Shown in pieces: positions 8,916-18,453 of a DNA stretch of 64,000 nucleotides. Both the position numbers and the translations under genes were made by a program. Position 1 is the stretch's first letter; every line of letters begins with the position of its first letter. The stretch comes from Desulfovibrio gilichinskyi (GTDB lineage: Bacteria > Desulfobacterota > Desulfovibrionia > Desulfovibrionales > Desulfovibrionaceae), in assembly GCF_900177375.1 (NCBI RefSeq), contig NZ_FWZU01000001.1:248001-312000 (forward strand). Direction: 5' to 3'. The notes below the pieces were generated by a model, which ran no database searches, was not told where the DNA came from, and worked only from the letters and a program-made list of their open reading frames with translations.

Positions 8916-9536
8916 ATGTCTATGATACTTCCATATATGCAGGGATTCGGAACCGGGGCAGGGTTGATTGTTGCGATCGGTTCTCAGAATGCCTTTGTGT
9001 TGACGCAGAGCATTAAAAAGAATCATCACTTAAAAATATGTTTGGTGTGCGCGCTGTGTGATGCTGTGCTTATTATGCTTGGCGTGTTTGGCGTAGGAGA
9101 TCTTGTGGCATCAAATCCAATGCTTCTCAAACCTGCCGCATGGGGTGGAGCTGTATTTCTTGCTTGGTATGGGATCGGTTCTTTCAGGTCTGCAATTAAA
9201 GGCGGTAAGCTTGAAACTGAAGAAGGAGCAGTTTCAGGGCTACGCTCAATTCTTTTATTGACTCTTGCCATGACTTTGCTGAACCCGCATGTGTATTTGG
9301 ACACAGTCGTAATGCTTGGCTCTATGAGCGGACAGTATTCAGGTGATGGTCGTTATTTCTTCGGATTCGGAGCTATTACAGCATCATTTATCTGGTTTTA
9401 TACTCTGGGCTTCGGGGGGCGCGCATTGGCGCCCCTATTTAAAAAGCCTGTTACATGGCGAGTACTGGATAGCATTGTTGGCGTAACCATGTGGCTTATC
9501 GCCTTCAATCTTGCCCATAAAGCTATGAGTATATGA
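8916..9536 (+). CDS. argO: LysE/ArgO-family amino-acid exporter
   Basis: The 206-residue inner-membrane protein has about six hydrophobic segments. It carries the LysE-family N-terminal signature GFGTGAGLIVAIGSQNAFVL (residues 10-29) and the later LLNPHVYLDTVVMLG motif near residue 123. Members export basic amino acids (lysine, arginine). The start is supported by AAAGGAG with correct spacing. The divergent ArgP-type regulator next door supports induction by basic amino acids. Whether lysine or arginine is the main substrate cannot be told from sequence. Confidence 0.93.
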   Translation: MSMILPYMQGFGTGAGLIVAIGSQNAFVLTQSIKKNHHLKICLVCALCDAVLIMLGVFGVGDLVASNPMLLKPAAWGGAVFLAWYGIGSFRSAIKGGKLETEEGAVSGLRSILLLTLAMTLLNPHVYLDTVVMLGSMSGQYSGDGRYFFGFGAITASFIWFYTLGFGGRALAPLFKKPVTWRVLDSIVGVTMWLIAFNLAHKAMSI

Positions 9537-9557
9537 TCATGTAAAGCCCGCGATGAA

Positions 9558-12047
9558 TTAAACCAAAAGAGCTTTTACTTCATCGCTTGATTTAGCTGTA
9601 AGAGCTTTTTCAGCCAGAGCACGGCAATCATTCATGTGAACGTTGCGGATAGCTTCTTTCACACTGGGGATAGCCGGACCGTTCATGCTAAGTTCATCAA
9701 GGCCGAGTCCTAACAGTAACGGCGCAGCCTTGCTGTTTCCTGCCAGCTCTCCGCACATGCCTACTTCAATTCCGGCAGCTTTAGCGGCGTTGCAGGTCAT
9801 TGCTACCATGCGCAGCACCGCCGGATTAAGATTGTCACACAGTTTCGAAACTGAACCGTTACCGCGATCCGCAGCCATTACATACTGAGTCAGGTCATTT
9901 GTTCCTATGCTGAAAAAGTCGCAAATGGCAGCCAGCTTGTCAGCCATTGCAACGGCAGATGGAACTTCAATCATGATTCCTGTCTTAACTTTATCAGCAA
10001 TCGTCAATCCTTCGCTGATAAGTTCATCACGGACCTTCGCTTGAAAATCCAGAACAGATGTAAGCTCGTCCACATCTGAAATCATAGGATACATAATCCA
10101 GATATTTTCGGTGGTTGCGGCTCTAAGAAGGGCGCGTAGCTGGGTGCGGAACAGTTCAGGGCGTGCCATACAAAAACGTACGCCGCGTTCACCAAGGAAC
10201 GGGTTGTCTTCTTTCGGAGTATCTAGATATTTAACAGGTTTGTCCCCGCCGATGTCCAGTGTGCGGATAATAACGGGGCGGTCCTGCATGGCTTTGGCAG
10301 CTTCAACATATGCTGCAAACTGTTCTTCTTCGTCAGGAGCAGCTGTTCTGTCTTGAAATAGAAACTCGGTACGGAAAAGACCGACACCTTCAGCTCCGTA
10401 TTCCAGAACTCGGGGAGCGTCGGAAGGGATTCCAATGTTCCCCATAACCATAATCTCAGTTCCATCCAAAGTTTTTGCCGGAGCGGCTCCTTTGGTCTTG
10501 GCTTCTTCACATTCTGCCAGCCATGTAGCTCTTTTCTTTGCAGTTTCATCTTTAACAGACTGGTCCGGATCAATCCAGACTTTACCTTCAAAACCATCAA
10601 GAGCGATGATTTTTCCGTTTGTAATCTGCTGAATGGATTCTCCTGCGCCGATTACAGCAGGAATACCCATGGAACGGGATAAAATAGCCGCATGGGAGGT
10701 TATACCTCCGATTGCAGTGATCACCCCTAAAACTTTTTTAAGATCAAGACCTGCAACATCAGAAGGAGAAAGGTCTTCAGCCACTATGATGGATTCTTCT
10801 TTAAGGTGAATCGCCTGTTCGGTTACACCTGTCAGAATACGCAAAACTCTCCCTCCGCAGTCAATAACATCTGCCGCGCGGGCCTGCATATATGGATCAT
10901 CAAGACTGCGAAAATCAGCCGCCATGCTGTCCATGACTTCAAACCATGCAAAGTCTGCGTTAATATTTTGTTCTGAAATTGCAGATGCAGCTTTATCGCG
11001 CATGTCCTGATCGCTAAGAATCAGTGCATGAACTTTGAAAATAGCCGCACTGGATTTTCCGGCTGTTTTTTCGGTTTCGAGCTGTAATTGTTTCAGATCA
11101 GAAAGAGCTGAAGAAATAGCCTGATCAAGTCTTTTAATTTCTGCCGCGCTGTCCGTAACGGTTGTGCGTTCAACATCCGGCAGACTGGCCTGATGCACAT
11201 AAGCAACGCCGACAGCGTATCCGGCGGAAGCGGGGGCTCCGCAGATAGTTCCGTCTGTATGCTGAACACTGGGCCGTGTTTCTTGAACGATCTCGGTGAC
11301 ATCTTCATCTCTTTCACCGAAATTATCTGCATGTAATTTAATAAGAGCTTCAAGAGCTTCTTGCGCATCCGGGCCGGATGCGGTTATTTCAATAGTATCA
11401 CCGTTTTTGACAGAGAGCAGAGCTACTTGGTTAATGCTTTTTGCAGACGCAGTTTTTTCGCCTTTGCGAACCTTGATGCTGGATTTAAATTTACCGGCAG
11501 TTGAAACAAGATTGGCTGCCGGGCGGGCATGTAATCCCATTTTATTTATGATAACCAGCTCAGTGCTCAGTTCATTTTCAGAAGGTTCGATTTCCGGTAC
11601 ACAATCACGAGTTGTGAGAGTTTCTCCTGTGATCGGAGCTAGCTGCTGGATTTTAACATCTAAGGCCGTAGCCGCTTCCGCGCTTGCTTCCTGCAATGAG
11701 GCTCCTACAGAAGCTTGAACCGCCGCAGCCATAGTTCCTTCCACAATGGGGGCAGAGCATAGCAGAACTTTTTCTCTTATCTCATCTGGTAAAAAGTCCA
11801 GCGCAGTTTCCGCACTCATAAGCGCACTTCCAAGATCCATGAGAACCAGTACTCCGTCTTTTGCAGACGCAGCTACAGATTCAATGGCTTCCATAACCTT
11901 CATGGGGTCTGTACCTATAGGATTATCAGGGTCATCAATTCCGCCGGTGGCTTTAATCACCACGGACCCCTGAACCATCTGCGAGGCCAGTTCAAGCACA
12001 CCTTCAGCCAATTTCTGACTGTGAGAAACTATTACTATTCCGATCAT
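9558..12047 (-). CDS. dhaM: PTS-dependent dihydroxyacetone kinase phosphoryl donor: DhaM-HPr-enzyme I fusion
   Basis: The start is placed at MIGIVIVSHSQKL behind GGAG, giving 829 residues. Order: a DhaM/EIIA-Man-like domain (about 1-130, His in VSHS); HPr (about 165-255, phospho-His in MGLHARPAAN); and full enzyme I (about 265-825). Enzyme I has the phospho-His swivel motif GGITSHAAILSRSMG, the GLFRTEFLFQDR motif and the C-terminal PEP-binding barrel with MIEVPSAV and FSIGTNDLTQY. The protein should move phosphate from PEP to the ADP bound by DhaL. E. coli DhaM carries only a truncated enzyme I, so this is a self-contained version. It is third in dhaKLM. Confidence 0.95.
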   Translation of the reverse strand: MIGIVIVSHSQKLAEGVLELASQMVQGSVVIKATGGIDDPDNPIGTDPMKVMEAIESVAASAKDGVLVLMDLGSALMSAETALDFLPDEIREKVLLCSAPIVEGTMAAAVQASVGASLQEASAEAATALDVKIQQLAPITGETLTTRDCVPEIEPSENELSTELVIINKMGLHARPAANLVSTAGKFKSSIKVRKGEKTASAKSINQVALLSVKNGDTIEITASGPDAQEALEALIKLHADNFGERDEDVTEIVQETRPSVQHTDGTICGAPASAGYAVGVAYVHQASLPDVERTTVTDSAAEIKRLDQAISSALSDLKQLQLETEKTAGKSSAAIFKVHALILSDQDMRDKAASAISEQNINADFAWFEVMDSMAADFRSLDDPYMQARAADVIDCGGRVLRILTGVTEQAIHLKEESIIVAEDLSPSDVAGLDLKKVLGVITAIGGITSHAAILSRSMGIPAVIGAGESIQQITNGKIIALDGFEGKVWIDPDQSVKDETAKKRATWLAECEEAKTKGAAPAKTLDGTEIMVMGNIGIPSDAPRVLEYGAEGVGLFRTEFLFQDRTAAPDEEEQFAAYVEAAKAMQDRPVIIRTLDIGGDKPVKYLDTPKEDNPFLGERGVRFCMARPELFRTQLRALLRAATTENIWIMYPMISDVDELTSVLDFQAKVRDELISEGLTIADKVKTGIMIEVPSAVAMADKLAAICDFFSIGTNDLTQYVMAADRGNGSVSKLCDNLNPAVLRMVAMTCNAAKAAGIEVGMCGELAGNSKAAPLLLGLGLDELSMNGPAIPSVKEAIRNVHMNDCRALAEKALTAKSSDEVKALLV

Positions 12048-12117
12048 TTCAATCAAGCTCCAAAGTAGCTCAAGGCAATCAACTTCCGGTAAATTCCAGA
12101 AGCGTAAACCTTAATTT

Positions 12118-12750
12118 CTAGCTGGCAAGTACTTCTTTCAGGGTTTCAAGCATGTAAAAAGATGAAGTCGCGCCCGGGTCCTGATGACCTATGCTTCTTT
12201 CTCCAAGGTAGCTTGCGCGTCCTTTTTTGGCCTGCAACGGGATGGTGTCGGCTAAAGCTTTTTCACCAACAGGGAGAATGGTATCTACAATGGCAGAAAC
12301 ATCATCACCGTTATCGGCGCATTCTTTAATTTTTTCCAGCACTGGAGCCCATAGGTCATACATAGTTTTGTCGCCTAAATTCGGTCTGCCGCGCAGTAGA
12401 ATTCCGCCGACTCCGGCTTCAATAAATTTAAAAAAATCTTCAGAGTTTATTTCTTCTTTATCGGCAAGTACCATGCCGCCTTTCATCCAGAATGTGCCGT
12501 AAAGAGGACCGCTGGCACCGCCGACGCTGGACATAAGCGTCATGCCGACAGTTTTAAGGATGGTCCCGATATCTTTCGATTCCACAGCAGGGAGTTTTTC
12601 AATTACTTTTGAGAATCCGCGGTTCATGTTAATGCCGTGGTCCGCGTCACCGATTGCAGCATCCAGTTCGGTAAGGTATTCTTTTTTGTCAGTGTAAACT
12701 GTATTCAGCTTCTTAAGCCAGGAAATCAGTTGAGTTTTATTTATGGGCAT
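12118..12750 (-). CDS. dhaL: Dihydroxyacetone kinase subunit L (nucleotide-binding)
   Basis: The 210-residue protein has the DhaL fold markers: LDAAIGDADHGINMNRGF near residue 30 (Asp residues coordinating Mg-ADP), SSVGGASGPLYGTF near residue 77, and the C-terminal GRASYLGERSIGHQDPGA motif near residue 177. DhaL holds ADP as a cofactor, receives phosphate from DhaM and passes it to dihydroxyacetone bound on DhaK. It lies between dhaK and the DhaM fusion in one operon. Confidence 0.96.
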   Translation of the reverse strand: MPINKTQLISWLKKLNTVYTDKKEYLTELDAAIGDADHGINMNRGFSKVIEKLPAVESKDIGTILKTVGMTLMSSVGGASGPLYGTFWMKGGMVLADKEEINSEDFFKFIEAGVGGILLRGRPNLGDKTMYDLWAPVLEKIKECADNGDDVSAIVDTILPVGEKALADTIPLQAKKGRASYLGERSIGHQDPGATSSFYMLETLKEVLAS

Positions 12751-12773
12751 TTTTTATTCTCCAAAAGTAAGGA

Positions 12774-12806
12774 GCAGGCGCAGAAAAAATCCACGCCTGC
12801 TTTTTT
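12774..12806. terminator. Hairpin in the dhaK-dhaL gap, with T-run on the plus strand
   Basis: GCAGGCG and CGCCTGC form a stem followed by TTTTTT on the plus strand, opposite to the operon's direction. For the dha mRNA it is a hairpin without a U-tract, possibly a processing or stability element. It could terminate antisense transcription entering dhaL from downstream. Confidence 0.4.
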
Positions 12807-12825
12807 ATTATTCAAGTATGGTCGT

Positions 12826-13884
12826 TTACCAGGTTAAACCGGGGGTTTTAACCGGAGCGTCCCAGAATTTCAGGATTTCATCATCAGCTTTGAGCAGGGT
12901 GATTGAAAAACCCTGCATTTCAAGTGAGGTGATGTAAGGTCCGATAAGGTTGCGGACAATGGTGATCCCTTTGTCTTTACATACTTCATCAAGTTTTTTG
13001 TAAATTGTGTAAAGCTCGGAAACAGGAGTTCCGCCCATGCTGTTTACAAATGCGATAACTTTGTCCCCTTTAGCAAAAGGAACATCGACAAGTTTTTTTT
13101 CAGCCCAGTCACTTCCATCCCATTCGCGAACTGTGCGGGTATAGGCAGGGTCATCAATAATCTGTAAAGCTGAGTATTCAGTCATTTCATCAATCGGTTT
13201 GATGGGCATGCGATGAGTTCCCGGTTCGCCGTGGATACCGATTCCCATTTCAACTTCATCTTCAGCGAGTTCAAAAGTCGGCTTGCCTGCTGCCGGAACG
13301 GTGCAGGAGGTGAGAGCTACGCCGAAAGAGCGTCCATACTGGTTTACCTTGCGGCAAAGGTCTGAGCATTTTTCCAGATTGTATCCGGCTTCAGCTGCAG
13401 CGCCGACAATTTTTTCAGCAAGAACAGTGGTTCCGACTCCGCGTCTGCCGGCAGTGTATAAACTGTCTTTAACTGCAACGTCATCATCAATCAAAATGTT
13501 TTGGACTTTAATACCTTCGCTTGCAACCAGTTCAGCTGCAGCCTCAAAATTCATTACATCGCCGGTATAGTTCTTTACTATGAAGAGAACTCCTTCGCCG
13601 CTGTCGACTGCTTTAGCGCATTCGTACATTTGGTCCGGGGTAGGAGAAGTGAAGACTTCACCGGGACAGGCTCCGTCCAGCATCCCTTTTCCGACAAAGC
13701 CGCCATGCATAGGTTCATGGCCGGAGCCTCCTCCGGATATGATAGCAACTTTCCCTTTAACCGGAGCGTCAGATCTGTAAACGTAGTAGGGTTCAAACTT
13801 AACGGTCAGTTCAGGGTGAGCAAGAGCCATCCCTTCTAACTGTTCCTTAACCACATTTTCCACATCATTGATCAGTTTTTTCAT
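12826..13884 (-). CDS. dhaK: Dihydroxyacetone kinase subunit K (substrate-binding)
   Basis: The 352-residue protein shows the DhaK signatures: [18 protein letters not shown] near residue 48, [12 protein letters not shown] near residue 105, and the active-site [10 protein letters not shown] motif near residue 216, whose His forms a hemiaminal with dihydroxyacetone. Length and motifs match the PTS-type subunit. It is the promoter-proximal gene of dhaKLM and has a GGGG-type ribosome site. Neither a DhaR/DhaS regulator nor a glycerol dehydrogenase lies next to it; the alcohol dehydrogenase at 25.5 kb is distant. Confidence 0.97.
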   Translation of the reverse strand: MKKLINDVENVVKEQLEGMALAHPELTVKFEPYYVYRSDAPVKGKVAIISGGGSGHEPMHGGFVGKGMLDGACPGEVFTSPTPDQMYECAKAVDSGEGVLFIVKNYTGDVMNFEAAAELVASEGIKVQNILIDDDVAVKDSLYTAGRRGVGTTVLAEKIVGAAAEAGYNLEKCSDLCRKVNQYGRSFGVALTSCTVPAAGKPTFELAEDEVEMGIGIHGEPGTHRMPIKPIDEMTEYSALQIIDDPAYTRTVREWDGSDWAEKKLVDVPFAKGDKVIAFVNSMGGTPVSELYTIYKKLDEVCKDKGITIVRNLIGPYITSLEMQGFSITLLKADDEILKFWDAPVKTPGLTW

Positions 13885-14250
13885 CTAATATCCCCTTGGT
13901 TATGGTTGTCCATACATGACCTAAAATAAAATAAAAAAATAAAAATGTCGATATGTGAACCGGAATGTTATTAAATGTGTTTTTATGTATTCAATAATTT
14001 CGAATAAATTTTCATTTACGAAAAATAATTGAACGGATTTTGACAGTTTCAAACCTAAAATCAAATCTTCATTAGTTTAATATTAAATTCAGAATCCGTC
14101 TATAAAAAGTAAAATTGCGAACGGTTATATCTGTAATACGTAATTTACTATGCAAACTAGAAATCTTTCGTTTCCCAGTTTATCAAAATAAGTTAAAACA
14201 AAATTGTGTTAACAGTAGGGGGTTACCCTGTTATTGATGGTTAACTGAAA
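13885..14250. other. AT-rich intergenic region between dhaK and the decarboxylase-like gene
   Basis: About 370 bases lie between the two divergent genes, so both promoters should be here. I see no convincing consensus promoter, operator dyad or small open frame that I would defend. Confidence 0.5.
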
Positions 14251-14261
14251 AAGGAGTGCGT

Positions 14262-15620
14262 ATGAAAAAATACTTGTCAAAAGTCGGATTTTTTGCGGTT
14301 TTTATTGCTGTTTTTTTCTTCCTTGCAGCACAGCAGCCTGCATCTGCTGATGCAACAACGCAAACCACGCCTTATAAAGTAGGGAAGTGGCTGCCGTCGG
14401 ATCAGCAGGTTTTAAATGATTGGCGCACTGATCTGATTAAAGAGACGGATGCGTCCGGTAATGTTCCTTTGCTTCCGGTTATTCAGGAATTTAAAGACTT
14501 GATCGAGAGTGACCCTGAGCTTTTTATGCTTTTCACGGAAATGTTTAATCAGGTTCCGCGCAAACCGCCTTATGATAAAGATCCAACAGGTAAACCGCAG
14601 GTAAGAAATTACAAGCATATGCTGCAACTTATGAATACCCTTATGACACGTGCTCCTGAATTCAATAAAACAGGGCTGGTAGGGTTTCCTATTAATGCTA
14701 TTTTAGATTGGCCTATGGGTACTCCTGCCGGAGTCAGTGCTTTTTTAAATGAAAAGGTGAACAGGCAGCTTAAGAAAATTTTAACTCAGTGGGCCGTTTA
14801 TCTAGATTCACCGGACTCCCGTTATGTTTTGAGTGATGATCCGAAACACGGCTGGTTCGGACATGACGCAAAAGAAGCAATGCCGACTTTTGCAAAGGAT
14901 TTTGTCTGCTATCCGAAGAAAAAATATTACGGATTTACTTCATGGGACGATTTTTTTACCCGTGTTTTCCGTGAAGGTCGTCGTCCTGTAGCTTCTCCTG
15001 AAGATGATTCCGTCATTAGCAATGCCTGTGAATCTGCACCGTTTAGGCTGGCTCAAAATGTGAAGCTGCGGGATAAGTTCTGGATTAAAGCGCAGCCTTA
15101 TTCACTTGCGCATATGTTAGATGATGAAGAGTTGGCTAAAGTTTTTGAAGGAGGAACAGTTTATCAGGCTTTCTTAAGTGCTCTCAGCTATCATCGCTGG
15201 CACAGTCCGGTGAGCGGAACTATTGTGAAAACTAAAATTATAGACGGTTCATATTACGCCGAGGCTCAAAGTATGGGGTTTGATCCGTCCGGTCCTAATA
15301 ATTCACAGGGATATATCACGCAAGTCGCAGCAAGAGGATTGATTCTAATACAAGCTGATAATCCGGACATCGGTTTGATGGGAATAATGTTTATCGGTAT
15401 GGCGGAAGTTTCATCAAATGAAATAACCGTTTACGAAGGACAGCACGTTAATAAGGGCGACCAGTTAGGAATGTTTCATTTCGGAGGTTCCACCCATACT
15501 CTTATTTTCAGGCCTGGTGTAAAGCTTGAGTTCGATTTGCATGGTCAGGTTCCGGGACTGAATTCCAGCAATATTCCGGTTAGATCTAGAATTGCGACAG
15601 TCATGAAAATGAAGAAGTAG
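14262..15620 (+). CDS. Exported phosphatidylserine-decarboxylase-like protein
   Basis: The start is the ATG at 14262 with AAGGAG in place; residues 1-30 form a clear signal peptide ending near ASA. The mature part has an N-terminal extension like the PSDC domain found with some decarboxylases (about 45-200). A C-terminal decarboxylase-like domain follows, with YHRWHSPVSGTI near residue 310 and MFHFGGSTHTLIF near residue 405. The GGST sequence sits where family enzymes cut themselves between Gly and Ser to make the pyruvoyl group (usually LGST). A periplasmic location is unusual for a phospholipid enzyme, so the substrate is open. Confidence 0.8.
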   Translation: MKKYLSKVGFFAVFIAVFFFLAAQQPASADATTQTTPYKVGKWLPSDQQVLNDWRTDLIKETDASGNVPLLPVIQEFKDLIESDPELFMLFTEMFNQVPRKPPYDKDPTGKPQVRNYKHMLQLMNTLMTRAPEFNKTGLVGFPINAILDWPMGTPAGVSAFLNEKVNRQLKKILTQWAVYLDSPDSRYVLSDDPKHGWFGHDAKEAMPTFAKDFVCYPKKKYYGFTSWDDFFTRVFREGRRPVASPEDDSVISNACESAPFRLAQNVKLRDKFWIKAQPYSLAHMLDDEELAKVFEGGTVYQAFLSALSYHRWHSPVSGTIVKTKIIDGSYYAEAQSMGFDPSGPNNSQGYITQVAARGLILIQADNPDIGLMGIMFIGMAEVSSNEITVYEGQHVNKGDQLGMFHFGGSTHTLIFRPGVKLEFDLHGQVPGLNSSNIPVRSRIATVMKMKK

Positions 15621-15681
15621 TAGAAGCTTTGAGCAATGTTTTAAGACAATAAGATTGTTTGAAGGAATATTGCAGGATAAC

Positions 15682-15716
15682 AAAAAAGGCTTAATCTTTC
15701 GATTAAGCCTTTTATT
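15682..15716. terminator. Bidirectional terminator between the decarboxylase-like gene and tRNA-fMet copy 1
   Basis: AAAAAAGGCTTAATC and GATTAAGCCTTTTAT form a stem with A-run and T-run flanks. It ends the plus-strand protein gene and the minus-strand tRNA. Confidence 0.9.
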
Positions 15717-15726
15717 TAGAGCGATG

Positions 15727-15803
<77 letters not shown>

Positions 15804-15930
15804 TCACTGAGAATGTTTCTACACATTCTGGTATTTGCTGTCAACCAAAAAAATGATTTTTGCAAAAATATTTCAAATATTATCAGGGCCTTAAATAATA
15901 ACGTCCATTTCATGGATGGACATAACCCCG

Positions 15931-15960
15931 AAAAAAAAGAACCCGTCAGAAGAGAGGTTC
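15931..15960 (-). terminator. Terminator after tRNA-fMet copy 2
   Basis: On the minus strand GAACC and GGGTTC pair around an eleven-base loop and are followed by eight T residues. This separates the two tRNA genes into independent transcripts. Confidence 0.75.
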
Positions 15961-15972
15961 ATCAAAATTTAG

Positions 15973-16049
<77 letters not shown>

Positions 16050-16135
16050 TCACTGAAAGCATGTCTACAGTTCGACCCCTTCATTGTCAACAGCTATTTA
16101 CAAAATTATTAAATTTTCTTATCTCCTCTTTCGTT

Positions 16136-16876
16136 ATGATAAAAAACTATGACCTCTCCCTCGTAATCCCTGTTTATAATGAGCAGGATAATTTACGAAA
16201 ACTAATGCAGGAAATTGACTCGGCCCTCGAGCCTGTTAATATCCAATATGAAGTTGTGTTTGTGGATGACGGCAGTAAAGACGCAAGTCTCTCTGTTTTG
16301 AATGAAATCTGTACTACTTATCCTAAAGCCAGATACATTTCATTTGCAGAGAACAGAGGTCAGTCAGCTGCTTTTTGTGCAGGTTTCGATGAAGCCCTTG
16401 CACCTAGAGTCGCCACTATGGATGCAGATCTTCAAAATGATCCCGCAGATCTTCCAGCTATGCTCTCCCTTTATGATGAGGGGTATGACATGGTTATAGG
16501 ATGGCGCAGAAAGCGTAAGGATGTGTGGATTAAACGGATCGGCTCCAAGATTGCCAATGCAATAAGAAACAAATTAACCCACGAATCGGTTAAAGATACC
16601 GGTTGTTCTCTTAAAATAATGCGTACCGATATGGTCCGCAATATTCCCCGTTTTAACGGAATGCACCGTTTTCTGCCTACTCTAATGAAGATGCAGGGAG
16701 CAGGTGTTGCCGAGATTAAAGTGAATCATCGTTCGCGTCATTTAGGTGAGTCCAAGTATGGAACTTTGGATCGGGCCATTGCCGGAGGATATGATCTTTT
16801 AGGCGTGCGCTGGTTGCAGAGTCGCCATTTCTCTTACTCTGTTAAAGAGCGCAGCAGCGAAAAAGAAAATTCATGA
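16136..16876 (+). CDS. Family 2 glycosyltransferase, dolichyl-phosphate-sugar synthase type
   Basis: The start is placed at MIKNYDLSLVIPVYNEQ; the frame is open further upstream, but that part runs through the tRNA gene. The 246 residues contain a GT-A fold: the VIPVYNEQDNL strand, EVVFVDDGSKDAS near residue 40, MDADLQNDP (DxD metal site) near residue 98 and the VKDTGCSLKIM acceptor-side motif. It lacks the C-terminal membrane helices of ArnC-type enzymes, and the following gene, overlapping by ATGA, encodes a membrane protein. It likely loads a sugar onto a lipid carrier at the inner membrane. Confidence 0.9.
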   Translation: MIKNYDLSLVIPVYNEQDNLRKLMQEIDSALEPVNIQYEVVFVDDGSKDASLSVLNEICTTYPKARYISFAENRGQSAAFCAGFDEALAPRVATMDADLQNDPADLPAMLSLYDEGYDMVIGWRRKRKDVWIKRIGSKIANAIRNKLTHESVKDTGCSLKIMRTDMVRNIPRFNGMHRFLPTLMKMQGAGVAEIKVNHRSRHLGESKYGTLDRAIAGGYDLLGVRWLQSRHFSYSVKERSSEKENS

Positions 16877-17562
16877 CATCTTCCCGAAGTGATTCAAAAG
16901 TAAGTATCAAAGCCCTTGTTAAAGGGCTTGTGATGCTCGGAGTGCTGGCATTATCTGTTTATCTGATAAGATACGCGGGACTTGGCGATGCTCTTGATAC
17001 AAAGTGGATAGACGCACATGTGCGTTCGCGCGGAATAATCGGCGTATTAACCTATGTCGGGCTTGCATCGTTTTTTTCCGCTATCGGATTTCCACGGCAG
17101 ATAATTTGCTTCATGGGCGGTTATGCCTATGGCGTCGCACTGGGGTCTTTGCTCGGTTCTATCGGGACCGGTATCGGCTGTGCGCTTGCCTTTACCTATG
17201 CACGGCTGGTCGGACGTTCGTTTATTCAAAATAAATTCGGTGCCCGTATTCAAAAAGTTGATAATTTTTTGAGTAGAAGTCCGTTTAATATGGCGTTGAC
17301 TATTCGGTTTTTTCCGCTTGGAAGCAACCTTATATCCAGCCTTCTTGCCGGAGTTACCAGCATTCCGGCTATGCCGTTTATTCTCGGTTCGGCAGTAGGA
17401 TATCTGCCGCAAAATATTGTTTTTGCCCTTTTCGGAAGCGGAGTGAACGTTTCTTCAACTTCGCAAATGGCTGTGGCTGTAATTTTATTTATTGCTTCAA
17501 CTTTATTAGGATTTAAAATTTACAGGAAATATCGCAATCAGGCTGAAGCTGTGGTTGAGTAG
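16873..17562 (+). CDS. TVP38/TMEM64 (DedA-like, VTT-domain) membrane protein
   Basis: The 229-residue protein has about five hydrophobic segments and the VTT core: FFSAIGFPRQIICFMGGYAYG near residue 66, then GSLLGSIGTGIGCALAFTYARLVGR, and later RFFPLGSNLISSLLAGVT near residue 135. Such proteins are linked to lipid (for example undecaprenyl phosphate) flipping or membrane homeostasis, though bacterial roles vary. It overlaps the glycosyltransferase by four bases, so the two are translationally coupled and may act in the same lipid-linked sugar step. That link is inference. Confidence 0.88.
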   Translation: MTSSRSDSKVSIKALVKGLVMLGVLALSVYLIRYAGLGDALDTKWIDAHVRSRGIIGVLTYVGLASFFSAIGFPRQIICFMGGYAYGVALGSLLGSIGTGIGCALAFTYARLVGRSFIQNKFGARIQKVDNFLSRSPFNMALTIRFFPLGSNLISSLLAGVTSIPAMPFILGSAVGYLPQNIVFALFGSGVNVSSTSQMAVAVILFIASTLLGFKIYRKYRNQAEAVVE

Positions 17563-17576
17563 AGATTGATTTTGAA

Positions 17577-17620
17577 TAAAAAAAATAAACCCCGTCAATT
17601 GCTGGCGGGGTTTATTTTTG
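17577..17620. terminator. Bidirectional terminator
   Basis: AATAAACCCCGTCA and TGGCGGGGTTTATT form a stem with A-rich and T-rich flanks, between the convergent TVP38-type and PAP2 genes. Confidence 0.9.
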
Positions 17621-17647
17621 TAGTGCTGTTGTAGTTTGTTGTAAAAT

Positions 17648-18247
17648 TTAGGGTCGCAGTTTGTCAGGGATTTTATTTTTAATAAGATATTTCCAGACTA
17701 GCCAGACTGAAATTGCGACACATGTTCCAACAACCCATCCAGCCAGCACGTCAGTCGGAAAGTGTTTTCCTAAATACAGCCGGGAGTAGCCTACAGCCAG
17801 CGGCAGAAAAATCATCCAGGGCCTCAGCTTGCGGAAAAAGAACATGCACATCAGCGCAAAAGCCATCGAATTGGCGGCGTGAGCTGAAGGGTAGGAATTA
17901 CCTTTTTCTTTCAGCGGTTTAAAATCAAGCGGTCTGCGTTGCCACTTTCCATCTTCCCGAAAATATGTGAGCGGAACAGAATTAACAGGACGAACTCTAC
18001 CTATTGTGCTTTTAATTATTCCTGTTGAAAAATCGGCTATTCCCATGGAGCTGATAATAACCAGCATTATAACCAGAAATTTTGGTCCTTTTTTTTGAAA
18101 ACCGTAAGCCGTAGCTGCAATAATTATCACCCATAAAAGAGCGGCGGATGAAATCAGCGGCATTACAATATCAAGCCAGTTTTTTCTCATTATCTGGTTG
18201 ACGATAACTAATAGTTTCATATCCCAAGGCTGTGTTATAAAAATCAC
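17648..18247 (-). CDS. PAP2-family membrane phosphatase
   Basis: I chose the GTG at 18247 (VIFITQPWDMKLL) because AGGAG lies seven bases before it; a longer frame starting with TTG is less likely. The 199-residue protein has the acid-phosphatase superfamily motifs in order: KSTIGRVRP (KxxxxxxRP), SYPSAHAAN (PSGH-like) and SRLYLGKHFPTDVLAGW (SRxxxxxHxxxD). They sit between membrane helices. Likely substrates are lipid pyrophosphates such as undecaprenyl-PP or phosphatidic acid. Its glycosyltransferase neighbours fit envelope lipid-carrier recycling. Confidence 0.93.
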   Translation of the reverse strand: MIFITQPWDMKLLVIVNQIMRKNWLDIVMPLISSAALLWVIIIAATAYGFQKKGPKFLVIMLVIISSMGIADFSTGIIKSTIGRVRPVNSVPLTYFREDGKWQRRPLDFKPLKEKGNSYPSAHAANSMAFALMCMFFFRKLRPWMIFLPLAVGYSRLYLGKHFPTDVLAGWVVGTCVAISVWLVWKYLIKNKIPDKLRP

Positions 18248-18453
18248 GTATTTCTCCTGATTTACTGTTCCTCTTGGCAAGTCGGCAGTTTCCGACTAAC
18301 ATTCGCGCGCGGTACAGTAGTCGCGATAATTTCTTCAATTGGCAGGTATCAATTTAAATGACAGCCCGCAAGGGTGCAATTGTATTGCTGACCAAGCATG
18401 ATGTTGATAAATTAAATTTTTTTTCTGATATTCTATAAGGTTAAAAATTAAAA

